Positions 44,711 to 54,119 of a stretch of 64,000 nt of DNA are shown piece after piece. Source of the stretch: Ignavibacteriaceae bacterium (GTDB taxonomy: Bacteria; Bacteroidota; Ignavibacteria; Ignavibacteriales; Ignavibacteriaceae); NCBI GenBank assembly GCA_013388545.1, contig JACAFB010000008.1, forward strand, positions 1 to 64,000, in the 5' to 3' direction. The translations under genes and the position numbers were made by a program. Position 1 is the first letter of the stretch, and the number at the start of each line of letters is the position of its first letter. Below the pieces are notes generated by a model. The model was not told where the DNA came from, searched no databases, and was given only the letters and a program-made list of their open reading frames with translations.

Positions 44711-45415
44711 ATGATCTGGAAAATATTTCTCTTACTGCTTCTTTCGTTTGTTTCTGTTGCCGGAATCGCTTTTCCGATTGTTCAAAAACCATCTGCCTGG
44801 TATGAATTTCCATTTATTCCCGGTCTTGAAGAAAATGCAAAAATAATTTTCTTTCATGTTCCAACCGCCTGGCTTACTGTACTTGCTTTTCTGATGTCGA
44901 CTATATACAGCTTCAAATATCTTCGTAAAAAAAATCCTGACGATGATGCAAAATCTTATTCAGCAGCGCAGCTGGGAATGATTTTCTGTATTCTTGCAAC
45001 TGTAACAGGGGCAGTTTGGGCTAAATTTGCCTGGGGATCATTCTGGAGCTGGGATCCAAGGCAGACAAGTATCTTTGCATTGCTTTTAATTTATGGCGCA
45101 TGGTTTGCACTAAGATCTGCAATTGAATCGGAAGAAAAACGTGCAACCTTATCTTCTGTTTATTCAATTATTGCATTTGTTACTGTACCGTTTTTCATTT
45201 TTGTTATGCCAAGAATAATGACCGGTTTGCATCCTGGTTCTGCAGATGATACAAATGCAGGTCCGGTTGTGGATTTTAAGATGAACAGCAATATGCAATT
45301 GATTTTTTTTCTTTCAATGGCTGGATTTACAATACTCTATTTCTGGATGTGGAAGCTCGGTTATAAGTCCTATATCTTAAAAGATAAAATAAACAAACAA
45401 ATTCTCAGAGGTTAA
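44711..45415 (+). CDS. ccmC: CcmC heme-handling protein (WWD family)
   Basis: About 234-residue inner-membrane protein that delivers heme to CcmE. The WWD motif WGSFWSWDPRQTS is near the middle, and conserved His residues lie in FFHVPTAW and GLHPGS. Six membrane helices are apparent. An ATG at 44711 is preferred; a TTG two codons upstream is an alternative. Followed after 2 bases by ccmD. Confidence 0.93.
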   Translation: MIWKIFLLLLLSFVSVAGIAFPIVQKPSAWYEFPFIPGLEENAKIIFFHVPTAWLTVLAFLMSTIYSFKYLRKKNPDDDAKSYSAAQLGMIFCILATVTGAVWAKFAWGSFWSWDPRQTSIFALLLIYGAWFALRSAIESEEKRATLSSVYSIIAFVTVPFFIFVMPRIMTGLHPGSADDTNAGPVVDFKMNSNMQLIFFLSMAGFTILYFWMWKLGYKSYILKDKINKQILRG

Positions 45416-45417
45416 GT

Positions 45418-45567
45418 TTGGAAGGATTATACAATTTCTTGTCAGCCAACGCAATTTACATCGTAATGATAGTGGTGCTGATTGTTTGGCTCGGTATATT
45501 TTTGTTCTTAATTAATTTAGACAAGCGATTGAAGAATTTTGAAAAAGAATTTAAGGAGAAAGTATAA
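45418..45567 (+). CDS. ccmD: CcmD small membrane protein
   Basis: 49-residue protein, TTG start at 45418, stop at 45565-45567. A single membrane helix (about residues 13-34, IYIVMIVVLIVWLGIFLFL) is followed by a charged tail (DKRLKNFEKEFKEK). Size, layout and position between ccmC and ccmE identify CcmD, which joins the CcmABC complex for release of holo-CcmE. Its TAA shares one base with the ccmE ATG. Confidence 0.85.
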   Translation: MEGLYNFLSANAIYIVMIVVLIVWLGIFLFLINLDKRLKNFEKEFKEKV

Positions 45568-45956
45568 TGAAGAACAAATACATATTCGGTGGAATAATAA
45601 TTGTCGTTTTTCTTGGTTTAATGGGTTACTTGTTCACTCAAAGCAATATTCAATACGAGAACAACTTTAGCAACGTAATGTCGAAAGATAAAACTGTTAA
45701 AGCTGCCGGTAGCTGGGTTAAAGAAAAAAGTTATCAGGTAGATCGGGAAAACAGGACTTTCACATTTTTTATGGTTGATGAAAACGGCACTGAAATGAAA
45801 GTTATTTATAAAGGGGCTATGCCAAACAATTTTGAAACCGCTACAAGTGTAGTTGTAACCGGGCAGTACCGCGACGGTTATTTCCACGCTAAAGATATAC
45901 TTACAAAATGCCCGAGTAAGTATGAAGAACAAAATGTAAATTCATCAGGCATTTGA
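45567..45956 (+). CDS. ccmE: CcmE heme chaperone, CxxxY variant
   Basis: 129-residue periplasmic heme chaperone with an N-terminal membrane anchor (about 5-24) and an OB-fold domain (AGSWVKEKSYQ to GQYRDGYFHAKDIL). In the classical protein the heme ligand is His in HxxxY; here the site is LTKCPSKYEE, with Cys115 and Tyr119, the CxxxY form known from sulfate reducers and archaea. The chain ends soon after. Translation is coupled to ccmD by a one-base overlap. Confidence 0.93.
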   Translation: MKNKYIFGGIIIVVFLGLMGYLFTQSNIQYENNFSNVMSKDKTVKAAGSWVKEKSYQVDRENRTFTFFMVDENGTEMKVIYKGAMPNNFETATSVVVTGQYRDGYFHAKDILTKCPSKYEEQNVNSSGI

Positions 45957-46065
45957 TATAATAACATTTAGTCCTGCAACTCTTTTAGTAAATCATTTTA
46001 TTTCAGATTTAATTTACAGGATAACAAACATTTAAAGTTTCAATTAGAAAGTTTTTGAGGAAATT

Positions 46066-48471
46066 ATGATCGGCAGTATTGTTTTAACATTGGCGCTTGT
46101 GTCCAGCTTGCTGGCAATGATAATGTATTACCTGAGTTACCGCGGATATTCCAACACTCTTAATTATGGAAGAATTGCTTATCACGCAATGGCTATTCTG
46201 GTAATTGTTGCTTCTGCAATTCTATGGCAGGCAATCCTGACTCATCAGTTTCAGTATAAATATATTTACAGCTATAGCAGCACAAGCCTGTCAACAGGAT
46301 TTTTAATAGCTTCTTTCTGGGGAGGGCAGGAAGGCAGTTTTATGCTCTGGCTTCTGCTTACAGCAATTGTTGGGATTATACTTCAGTCTTATAGCTCAAA
46401 ACGTGGTGACCTTGAACCAAGAGTTATGGCTGTATTCACTCTTGCTACTTCGTTTTTACTGGTAATGGTTTCACCCTGGTTTAAAAATCCTTTCGAATAC
46501 ATTTGGACCGAGCCGGTCTTTATCGGTTTGAACAGTATAAATCCTGTTTACTTTAATTCTTCATTCATTCAGCCATTCTTGTTTAGCGATGAATCAACCG
46601 GACAAAATTTTATTAAGATGAGCAATGAGCTATATTCGCTTTTAACAGCTAACGGAATAGCAGTTAACAATTTCATTATTAATGGCAAGGGACTTAATCC
46701 ACAGCTTCTCAATTTCTGGATGCAAATTCATCCTCCTATTCTGTTCATAGGATTTTCAATGTCAACTGTTCCGTTCGTTTTTGCAGTTGCAGCTATGCTT
46801 AAAAATGATTATTCCGAATTTGTTAAGCAATCATTCCCCTGGATGCTTGCCGGAATGGGAATATTGGGATTGGGAATTATGCTTGGCGGTTACTGGGCTT
46901 ATGAGATGCTAGGTTGGGGTGGATACTGGGCCTGGGATCCCGTTGAGAATTCGAGTTTGATTCCATGGCTAATTGGCGTAGCCTCAATTCATACCTTACT
47001 TGTTCAGAAGAAAAGTCAGGCAAAAAGTGGCGGAATCGGAAGGTATGCAAAGACAAACTTAATTCTATCACTTCTTACATACATTCTTGTGCTTTACAGT
47101 ACTTTCCTTACCCGAAGCGGAGTACTCGGAGACGCTTCGGTTCATTCCTTTGTCGATCCCGGAATGTTGGTTTATTTATTCCTTTTAATCTTCATCGGCA
47201 CTTTTGTGCTATTAGGCTTTGGATTGCTCATCTATCGCTGGAAGAGTTTAAATGAGCAGCAGGTTTATGAAGAAAATATTCTCGCCAGAGAACTCGCTTT
47301 ATTTACTGCGGCAATTGTTCTTAGCGCATCGGCAATTATTGTTTTGGTTGGAACTTCAGCCCCTCTTTTCGGCAGTTCTGTTGATACTGTTTTTTATAAT
47401 GAAATGCATGTCCCGCTTGGAATTATTATTGGCCTTTTGAATGGAATCAGCTTGCTGATCAAATGGAAACAAACAAGAGGTCAGGAGCTATTGAAAAAAT
47501 CTCTTCCCTCTCTTTTGGGCTCAGTGATTTTTACTTTGATATTAATTACTGTTGGAAAAGTAACTAACGTAATGATGATTCTGCTTGCATTTTCCGCGGC
47601 ATTTTCTCTCGCTGTAAATCTTGAGATAGCTCTGAAAATTGTTAAAGGTAATTTGAAAATGCTCGGTGCTTATGTGGCACACACAGGCATTGCTCTGTTT
47701 ATTCTTGGTGTTGTTGGTTCAGCCGGATATACTCAGAATGTTGATACTGATCTGGTTAAAAATGAACCTAAAGAAGTTTTTGGCTATGAAATGACTTTTA
47801 CAGGATGGTCTCCAATCGAAAATAATACCAAGTATCAATTCAATATTGATTTAAAAAAAGATGGAAAGACTTATAAAGCTGCCCCGATAATGTATGTTAG
47901 TGAATTCAATAATAGTTTAGTTCGTGAGCCCGATATTCTCAGCTTCCTTACAAAGGATCTTTATCTTTCCCCAATGAGTTATGAAGAAGGAAGAATTACA
48001 AATTCGGGTGATGTAAATTCATTTTCGCTTAAGAAAGGAGACTCGCAGGAGGTAATGGGTGCTAAGCTGACTTTCGACCGTTTCAACATTTCTCCTGAAA
48101 CGATGACAGCAATGCAAAGCGGCGGCGACTTTCAGATGGGAGCCGTTCTAATACTCGAAGCTAACGGCAAGCAGGAAGAATTCGAACTGCTCCGGAAGTT
48201 TGTCAGTGGAAATACTGAATTTACTGAATATGTCTCTGAGGCTATGAAACTTAAAGTTAAACTTCTTAATCTCTCAGCTCAATCTATTGATGTAGAAGTT
48301 TCATCAACAACCACAACGAATGTTGAAACTGTGAATGAAGAACCAAAAGAAGTACTGGTCGTTTCAGCAAGCATTAAGCCGTTTATAAGTCTTGTTTGGA
48401 TTGGTGTTGTGGTAATGGTAGCAGGATTCTGTTTGTCAGTATTGCGCAGATTAAAAGAATCAATAACCTGA
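46066..48471 (+). CDS. ccmF: CcmF cytochrome c heme lyase subunit
   Basis: 801-residue inner-membrane protein that ligates heme to apocytochrome c. About 15 membrane segments. The WWD domain is WGGYWAWDPVENS, with FWGGQEGS earlier and MQIHPPILF carrying a conserved His. About 60 residues lie between NPFEY (about 141) and GLNPQL (about 209), against about 10 in the E. coli protein, so there is an insertion there. A hydrophilic periplasmic domain precedes the final helix. It begins 109 bases after ccmE, so it may be in the same operon. A terminator follows. Confidence 0.93.
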   Translation: MIGSIVLTLALVSSLLAMIMYYLSYRGYSNTLNYGRIAYHAMAILVIVASAILWQAILTHQFQYKYIYSYSSTSLSTGFLIASFWGGQEGSFMLWLLLTAIVGIILQSYSSKRGDLEPRVMAVFTLATSFLLVMVSPWFKNPFEYIWTEPVFIGLNSINPVYFNSSFIQPFLFSDESTGQNFIKMSNELYSLLTANGIAVNNFIINGKGLNPQLLNFWMQIHPPILFIGFSMSTVPFVFAVAAMLKNDYSEFVKQSFPWMLAGMGILGLGIMLGGYWAYEMLGWGGYWAWDPVENSSLIPWLIGVASIHTLLVQKKSQAKSGGIGRYAKTNLILSLLTYILVLYSTFLTRSGVLGDASVHSFVDPGMLVYLFLLIFIGTFVLLGFGLLIYRWKSLNEQQVYEENILARELALFTAAIVLSASAIIVLVGTSAPLFGSSVDTVFYNEMHVPLGIIIGLLNGISLLIKWKQTRGQELLKKSLPSLLGSVIFTLILITVGKVTNVMMILLAFSAAFSLAVNLEIALKIVKGNLKMLGAYVAHTGIALFILGVVGSAGYTQNVDTDLVKNEPKEVFGYEMTFTGWSPIENNTKYQFNIDLKKDGKTYKAAPIMYVSEFNNSLVREPDILSFLTKDLYLSPMSYEEGRITNSGDVNSFSLKKGDSQEVMGAKLTFDRFNISPETMTAMQSGGDFQMGAVLILEANGKQEEFELLRKFVSGNTEFTEYVSEAMKLKVKLLNLSAQSIDVEVSSTTTTNVETVNEEPKEVLVVSASIKPFISLVWIGVVVMVAGFCLSVLRRLKESIT

Positions 48472-48492
48472 AAAAAATCTATTTGAAAAAAT

Positions 48493-48518
48493 AAGCCCGG
48501 GAAACCGGGCTTTGTTAT
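48493..48518 (+). terminator. intrinsic terminator after ccmF
   Basis: AAGCCCGG (48493-48500), loop GAAA, CCGGGCTT (48505-48512), then TGTTATTT. An 8-pair stem with a modest T-run; it closes the Ccm region. Confidence 0.85.
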
Positions 48519-48694
48519 TTCTTCTATTTCATTCGGGTAATTACGGTTTCACGTTAAATAAATCTCAGAATTGCCAGAACCAAGTTTCATATGTTAATTC
48601 AAAATTTCTTTTGTTTGAAAAATAAAATACTGATTAAGCTTATTTAACAAATTCTTTAGATGATAAGAATTTAATTTCTGTTACTAAATTTTAT

Positions 48695-48702
48695 TAAGTT
48701 TG
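48695..48702 (+). promoter_or_regulatory. TAnnTTTG promoter element before the aminotransferase gene
   Basis: TAAGTTTG (48695-48702) matches the TAnnTTTG consensus and lies 33 bases before the ATG at 48736. Because it covers the alternative TTG at 48700, it argues for the downstream ATG as the start. A -33 element is not distinct. Confidence 0.4.
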
Positions 48703-48735
48703 GAGCGTAAGTTTTATAGCAAACCGGAGAAAGAA

Positions 48736-49956
48736 ATGACTTCTAAAATTATTCCTGCAATAAGAACAGAAAATATTACTTATGCTGTCAGAGACATTGT
48801 TGTACTTGCAAATCAGGTCGCAAAAACGGGTAAGGAGATGCTTTATCTGAATATAGGCGATCCCAACTTATATGATTTTGCCCCGCCAAAGCATCTTCTC
48901 GAAGCTACTTATGAGGCTATGCTGAAAAACCTTAACGGCTATGCACCTTCATCCGGAATTAAAGAAGCAGTTGATTCAATTGAAAAAGAAGCTGAAAGAA
49001 AAGGCATCACAAATGTTCACGACATTTTTGTTACCACCGGGGCAAGTGAGGCAATTGATATTTGTTTAACTGCGCTGGTTAATGACGGAGAAAATGTTTT
49101 GACTCCAACTCCCGGTTATCCTCTTTATACAGCGATTGCAAGCAAGCTGCAAATGATAGAAAACCCATATTACCTTAATGAGGAAAACGGCTGGCTTCCG
49201 GATGTTGATGATATTAAATCTAAAATTAATAATAAAACCAAGGCTATAATTCTTATCAATCCCAATAATCCTACAGGCTCGTTATACACTGAAGAAAATC
49301 TTAGAGAGATTGTTGAACTTGCTCTTCAACATAACCTAGTCATTTTTGCTGATGAAATTTATGACAAGCTTTTATTCGACGGTAAAAAGCATATATCAAT
49401 AGCATCATTGAATAAGGATGTCTCGTGCATAACTTTTGGTGGACTTTCAAAAAATTATATGGTTCCCGGCTTCAGAATCGGCTGGGGTATAGTCAGTGGG
49501 AGAAAAGAAATTCTTGCAGATTATATTGAAGCCATAAATAAAATTCTTCGTGCACGCCTTTCTGCTAATCATCCCGAACAATACGGAATAAAACCTTCAC
49601 TTGAGGGGGATCAGTCCCATCTTACAGAAGCTATGAAAAAGCTTCAGGTCAGGCGAGATCTTACAGTTGAAATGTTGAACGAAATACCAGGCATAAGTTG
49701 TGTTAAGCCTGAGGGAGCTTTTTATGCTTTCCCAAGGCTTCATATGAAACAGCCCGATGCTCATTTTGTGTCCGAACTTATCAAAGAAACCGGTGTTGTA
49801 ATTGTTCCGGGAAGCGGTTTTGGACAAGTACCGGGAACACAGCATTTCAGAGTTGTATTTTTACCAAATGAAGAAATCCTTAAAAAAGCGTATAAAGCCA
49901 TTGGCAATTTCTACACTAAATACCTCGAAAGGTATCCTGACCTGGTGGAAGCTTGA
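48736..49956 (+). CDS. PLP-dependent aminotransferase, alanine-type (AlaA-like)
   Basis: Class I/II aminotransferase of about 406 residues. The ATG at 48736 follows GGAGAAAGAA. Motifs: LNIGDPNLYDF near the start, FVTTGASEAIDICL, INPNNPTGSLYTEENL, IFADEIYDKLLFDG and the PLP lysine in GGLSKNYMVPGFRIGW. The overall pattern resembles alanine-synthesising aminotransferase AlaA; aspartate aminotransferase is an alternative. It probably links pyruvate with alanine and glutamate. Monocistronic, with a promoter element upstream and a hairpin downstream. Confidence 0.9.
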   Translation: MTSKIIPAIRTENITYAVRDIVVLANQVAKTGKEMLYLNIGDPNLYDFAPPKHLLEATYEAMLKNLNGYAPSSGIKEAVDSIEKEAERKGITNVHDIFVTTGASEAIDICLTALVNDGENVLTPTPGYPLYTAIASKLQMIENPYYLNEENGWLPDVDDIKSKINNKTKAIILINPNNPTGSLYTEENLREIVELALQHNLVIFADEIYDKLLFDGKKHISIASLNKDVSCITFGGLSKNYMVPGFRIGWGIVSGRKEILADYIEAINKILRARLSANHPEQYGIKPSLEGDQSHLTEAMKKLQVRRDLTVEMLNEIPGISCVKPEGAFYAFPRLHMKQPDAHFVSELIKETGVVIVPGSGFGQVPGTQHFRVVFLPNEEILKKAYKAIGNFYTKYLERYPDLVEA

Positions 49957-49986
49957 GAAACTCCTTAAAAGTCAGATCAGTTTATT

Positions 49987-50021
49987 GAGGTTTAGTCTGC
50001 CTTGATTGGCTAAACCTCTTT
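49987..50021 (+). terminator. terminator-like hairpin after the aminotransferase gene
   Basis: GAGGTTTAG (49987-49995) pairs perfectly with CTAAACCTC (50010-50018) over a 14-base loop; only a short TTT follows, so termination efficiency is uncertain. Confidence 0.7.
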
Positions 50022-50067
50022 ATCTATATTTGAACCTCATTTAAGTAATCACTGGCAACTAATAATC

Positions 50068-51318
50068 TTGGAAAAGTACAATATTTCTGCACTTTCGAAC
50101 GGAATTCAGTTAGTTTCTGAATACATTCCATATGTAAAATCATTTTCAATCGGATTTTGGTTTAATGTTGGCGCAAGAGATGAAAATGAGCGTAATAATG
50201 GGATTTCACATTTCATTGAACATATGGTTTTTAAGGGAACAAGAAAAAGAACTGCCAAACAGCTTTCAGATGCAATTGAATCTTACGGCGGCTATTTGAA
50301 TGCTTTCACAGGAAAGGAACACACTTGCTATTACGGAAGAGGTCTTTCTGAAAATTTAAGGAGAACTTTCGATGTAATTTCTGACATGATTCAGAATCCT
50401 TTGTTCAGAGACTATCATATAAAGAAAGAAGCCGGGGTTGTAATAGATGAATTAAATGACATCAATGATAATCCTGAAGAATTAATTTTTGATAAGTTTG
50501 AAGAAATTCTTTTTTCCGGTAGTCCGTTAAGTCTTCCGATAATCGGCAGAGAAAATAATATCTTAAATTTCAATTCTCCTTCGCTTCATAAGTATCATAA
50601 AGAAAAATACCTTGGCAGCAATCTTTTAATTGTTGCAAGTGGAGACGTAAAGCACGAAAATTTATTGAAAACTGCAGAGAATTATCTTTATAATGAATTT
50701 ACTTCAGCAGCTCCCCGTAAATTGAAAAAAGCAAATCCGGTCTCGGGCATACACCTTATCAACAAAGAAATTCAACAGGTTCATTCGATAATTGGTAGAG
50801 AGACTTTTGGATACAAAAGTGATAACAGATTGAAAATAAAAGTTCTTTCAACTTTACTTGGTGAAGGCAGCAGTTCCAGATTATTTCAATCTGTAAGAGA
50901 GAAGCTGGGAATCACCTATCAGATTAATTCATTTCTTAATTCATTTTACGACGTATCTGCATTTGGTGTATATTTTTCTACCAATGAAAAACATTTGGAA
51001 AAAGTTACTTCAATCATCTTAAAGGAGTTTAAAAGGCTCAGAGAAACTAAAGTTGGGGAAAAGGAATTGAACAGAGTAAAAGAATATTTGAAAGGAAGCA
51101 TCATACTTAGTCTTGAAAACACAACTAACAGGATGATTAGAATTTCAAATTCTTTGCTTTATTTCAATAGGATTCTAAGTGCTGAAGAAGTGCTTAAGAA
51201 AATTGATGCCGTAACCGCCGAGGATATTTTGAACCTTGCCGGTGAGTTATTGGTTGAAAAAGAATTAGTAAGTGTAACTTTAAAACCGGCTGAACCGAAA
51301 AAAAATAAAGCAGCCTGA
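50068..51318 (+). CDS. M16 family zinc peptidase
   Basis: 416-residue processing-peptidase-like M16 enzyme. The inverted zinc motif HFIEH is at residues 48-52 with the third Glu ligand about 76 residues later in VVIDELNDIND. FNVGARDENERNNGISH and FKGTRKRTA are typical. Second-half motifs include GEGSSSRLFQSVREKLGITYQI. Starts with TTG at 50068 and has no signal peptide, so a cytoplasmic location is likely. 20 bases before nuoG; co-transcription with the Nuo genes is likely but unrelated in function. Confidence 0.93.
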   Translation: MEKYNISALSNGIQLVSEYIPYVKSFSIGFWFNVGARDENERNNGISHFIEHMVFKGTRKRTAKQLSDAIESYGGYLNAFTGKEHTCYYGRGLSENLRRTFDVISDMIQNPLFRDYHIKKEAGVVIDELNDINDNPEELIFDKFEEILFSGSPLSLPIIGRENNILNFNSPSLHKYHKEKYLGSNLLIVASGDVKHENLLKTAENYLYNEFTSAAPRKLKKANPVSGIHLINKEIQQVHSIIGRETFGYKSDNRLKIKVLSTLLGEGSSSRLFQSVREKLGITYQINSFLNSFYDVSAFGVYFSTNEKHLEKVTSIILKEFKRLRETKVGEKELNRVKEYLKGSIILSLENTTNRMIRISNSLLYFNRILSAEEVLKKIDAVTAEDILNLAGELLVEKELVSVTLKPAEPKKNKAA

Positions 51319-51338
51319 AATTATTTAGAGAAAAAATT

Positions 51339-53024
51339 ATGCCCAAAATATTTATTGATGGAAAAGAGATAGAATTCAAACAAGGTCAAACTATCATTGA
51401 AGCAGCAAAAGATGCAGGTATTGACATTCCTCATTTTTGCTGGCATCCAAGCTTGTCCGTATCTGGCAATTGCCGGATATGCCTGGTTGAAGTTGAAAAG
51501 ATGCCGAAGCTTGTAATAGCCTGTTCAACAATAGCTGCCGAAGGGATGGTTGTTTATACGCAGTCACAAAAAACACTTGCAGCCCGAAATGCAGTTATGG
51601 AATTTTTATTAATTAACCATCCGCTTGATTGCCCTATTTGCGATGAAGCCGGTGAATGTAAATTACAGGATTATGCTTATGAGCACAGTATTGGTGAAAG
51701 CCGCTTCGTTGAAGAAAAAGTGAAAAAAGAAAAAAGAGTACCCCTTGGCCCAAGAGTAATGTTTGACGGAGAAAGATGTATCTCCTGCTCGAGATGTATC
51801 AGGTTTTGTGATGAAATAGCTAAAGATCCTGAATTGACTTTTGTTCAACGTGGTGACAGAGTCACAATAACTACATATCCCGGCGAAGTTATGGATAATC
51901 CCTACTCTATGAATGTAGTTGATATTTGTCCTGTTGGCGCACTTACAAACACAGACTTCAGGTTTAAGGCACGGGTTTGGGAAATGTCTGCGACAAAATC
52001 AATTTGTAACGGATGTGCGCGAGGCTGTAACATAGACATTTGGGTTCGGAATAATGAAATACTCAGACTCACTCCCCGCCACAATGAATCTGTTAACAGC
52101 TATTGGATGTGTGATCACGGGCGATTAAATACCTTCAAATTTGTTAATGATTCTTCAAGAATTGATTCACCTCATATCAGAAAGGAAGGTCAATTAGTCA
52201 AAGTTGGTTGGGATGAAGCTTTTGCAGAAGCATCATCAAGATTAAAATCGTTTTCTAAAGATGAAATCGCAGTAATCGGTTCTGCATTTGCTACTTGCGA
52301 AGACAATTACCTTGTAGCCCGATTTGCTAAATCTGTTTTGGGAACTGGCCACCTTGATTTTATCCACCACAACGATCCTTCTTTTGAAGATGATATTCTT
52401 AGAAGATCAGATCGTACTCCAAATTCTTTGGGAGCTAAATTAGTTGGTGTTCGGCCATCTAAAAATGGTTTGGACTTCAACTCAATAATCAAAGCAATTT
52501 CTGAACGCAGAATAAAAGCATTGTATCTTGTTGAAGATGATACTATTCAAAACGATCCGGAAATTGAAAATATTCTCGCAAAGCTTGATTTGTTAGTTGT
52601 TCATTCGACAAATTATAATAAAACTACTGATATTGCTGATATTGTTTTTCCTGCTTCAACTTATGCCGAAAAGAACGGTACATTTGTCAATTTTGATGGA
52701 ATGATTCAAAGAATTAAACCAGCAGTATCTACACTTGAAGCCGACCGAGCGCTCGAGGGAATGGCAATGAGCAGATTGGATAAGTTCGGGACAAGGTGGG
52801 ACAGGTGGGCACAGGGAGTAAAATTTGATGCAAGACCTACCTGGCGTATAATTTCTGGTCTTTCATCGGTGATGGGTTATAAATTTAAATACAACATGGC
52901 TGAAGAAGTTTTTAAGGATATTGCTTCAGGAATAACTTCATTCAACCACCTTGATTACGATATAATCGGCGAGCAAGGATTTAAAATAAAAGCTTCTGTT
53001 TTAGAAAAAGAAATTTTAGAATAG
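51339..53024 (+). CDS. nuoG: NADH-quinone oxidoreductase subunit G
   Basis: 561-residue Complex I subunit with iron-sulfur clusters. An N-terminal 2Fe-2S ferredoxin domain (HFCWHPSLSVSGNCRICLVE, then CST), a His-Cys site (NHPLDCPICDEAGECKLQDYA in pieces), a 4Fe-4S domain (CISCSRCIRFC, then DICPVGAL) and a molybdopterin-type 4Fe-4S domain (CNGCARGCNI, WMCDHGR). The remainder (about 280-561) is shorter than in the roughly 900-residue E. coli subunit, but short forms are common. All cluster ligands appear present. It precedes nuoH by 15 bases. Confidence 0.92.
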   Translation: MPKIFIDGKEIEFKQGQTIIEAAKDAGIDIPHFCWHPSLSVSGNCRICLVEVEKMPKLVIACSTIAAEGMVVYTQSQKTLAARNAVMEFLLINHPLDCPICDEAGECKLQDYAYEHSIGESRFVEEKVKKEKRVPLGPRVMFDGERCISCSRCIRFCDEIAKDPELTFVQRGDRVTITTYPGEVMDNPYSMNVVDICPVGALTNTDFRFKARVWEMSATKSICNGCARGCNIDIWVRNNEILRLTPRHNESVNSYWMCDHGRLNTFKFVNDSSRIDSPHIRKEGQLVKVGWDEAFAEASSRLKSFSKDEIAVIGSAFATCEDNYLVARFAKSVLGTGHLDFIHHNDPSFEDDILRRSDRTPNSLGAKLVGVRPSKNGLDFNSIIKAISERRIKALYLVEDDTIQNDPEIENILAKLDLLVVHSTNYNKTTDIADIVFPASTYAEKNGTFVNFDGMIQRIKPAVSTLEADRALEGMAMSRLDKFGTRWDRWAQGVKFDARPTWRIISGLSSVMGYKFKYNMAEEVFKDIASGITSFNHLDYDIIGEQGFKIKASVLEKEILE

Positions 53025-53039
53025 CGGAGAATTCTTCCG

Positions 53040-54068
53040 ATGTCGCTCATTGAAATACTAATAATTACTTTAATTAAAATTCTGATAATACTTACCCTTA
53101 CTTTGCTCACGGTATCATATCTTGTTTATTTTGAGCGAAAAATAAGTGCATGGGCTCAAAACAGATTAGGTCCTAATCGTGTTGGCTGGGAAGGAATTCT
53201 GCAACCATTTGCCGATGTATTCAAATTACTTCTTAAAGAAGATATCGTGCCTAACAAAGCCAACAAAGTAATTCACAGTCTTGCACCAATGGTTGCATTG
53301 TTCGTTGCATTTACTACTTATGCAGTAATCCCCATTGGCCCAAACGTTCAAATTTTTGGCTACGACATTTCGCTTGTTGTTGCTGATATAAACATTGGAA
53401 TTCTTTATGTTCTTGCTTTGACCTCTCTTGGAGTTTACGCAATTACTTTTGCAGGCTGGTCTTCCGGAAGTAAGTATTCATTGCTTGGCGGAATTAGATC
53501 TTCCGCCCAAATGATTTCATATGAAATTTCCATGGGATTTTCAATAGCGGGAGTGTTACTTCTTTCTGAATCACTAAGACCAATTGCTATTGTTGAATCA
53601 CAAGCAGGATGGATGTGGAATGCTGTTGTCCAGCCAATCGGCTTCATTACTTTTTTTGTTTCGGCATTTGCTGAAACAAACCGCCTTCCATTTGATTTAC
53701 CTGAAGCTGAACCTGAACTTGTCGGAGGTTTTCATACAGAGTATAGTTCAATGAAGTTTGCAGGTTTCTTTCTTGCCGAGTATGCAAATATGATTATTGC
53801 ATCAGCTTTGATAACAACTTTGTACCTGGGTGGCTGGCAGATTCCCTATATTGAAAAACTTGGGTTAGCCGATTGGCTTGTTACTGTATTTCAGGTTGGA
53901 TCATTCTTTATTAAAGTTGGTATGCTGTTATTCTTTTTTATTTGGATAAGATGGAGTATCCCAAGATTCAGATATGATCAGCTGATGAATATCGGCTGGA
54001 AAGTAATGTTTCCGCTTTCTTTAATTAACCTGGTCTGGGTTGCAGTTTTAATAATGATTTTTAATTAA
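53040..54068 (+). CDS. nuoH: NADH-quinone oxidoreductase subunit H
   Basis: 342-residue membrane subunit of Complex I near the quinone site, about eight helices. Signatures: YFERKISAWAQNRLGPNRVGWEG (in pieces), QPFADVFKLLLKED, ETNRLPFDLPEAEPELVGGFHTEYS and FFIWIRWSIPRFRYDQLM. Full length. Follows nuoG and precedes nuoI (51 bases). Confidence 0.96.
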   Translation: MSLIEILIITLIKILIILTLTLLTVSYLVYFERKISAWAQNRLGPNRVGWEGILQPFADVFKLLLKEDIVPNKANKVIHSLAPMVALFVAFTTYAVIPIGPNVQIFGYDISLVVADINIGILYVLALTSLGVYAITFAGWSSGSKYSLLGGIRSSAQMISYEISMGFSIAGVLLLSESLRPIAIVESQAGWMWNAVVQPIGFITFFVSAFAETNRLPFDLPEAEPELVGGFHTEYSSMKFAGFFLAEYANMIIASALITTLYLGGWQIPYIEKLGLADWLVTVFQVGSFFIKVGMLLFFFIWIRWSIPRFRYDQLMNIGWKVMFPLSLINLVWVAVLIMIFN

Positions 54069-54119
54069 GAAAATATTGAATAAGATAGAATAATTTCTTT
54101 TCTAAAGTTTGGAGAGATA

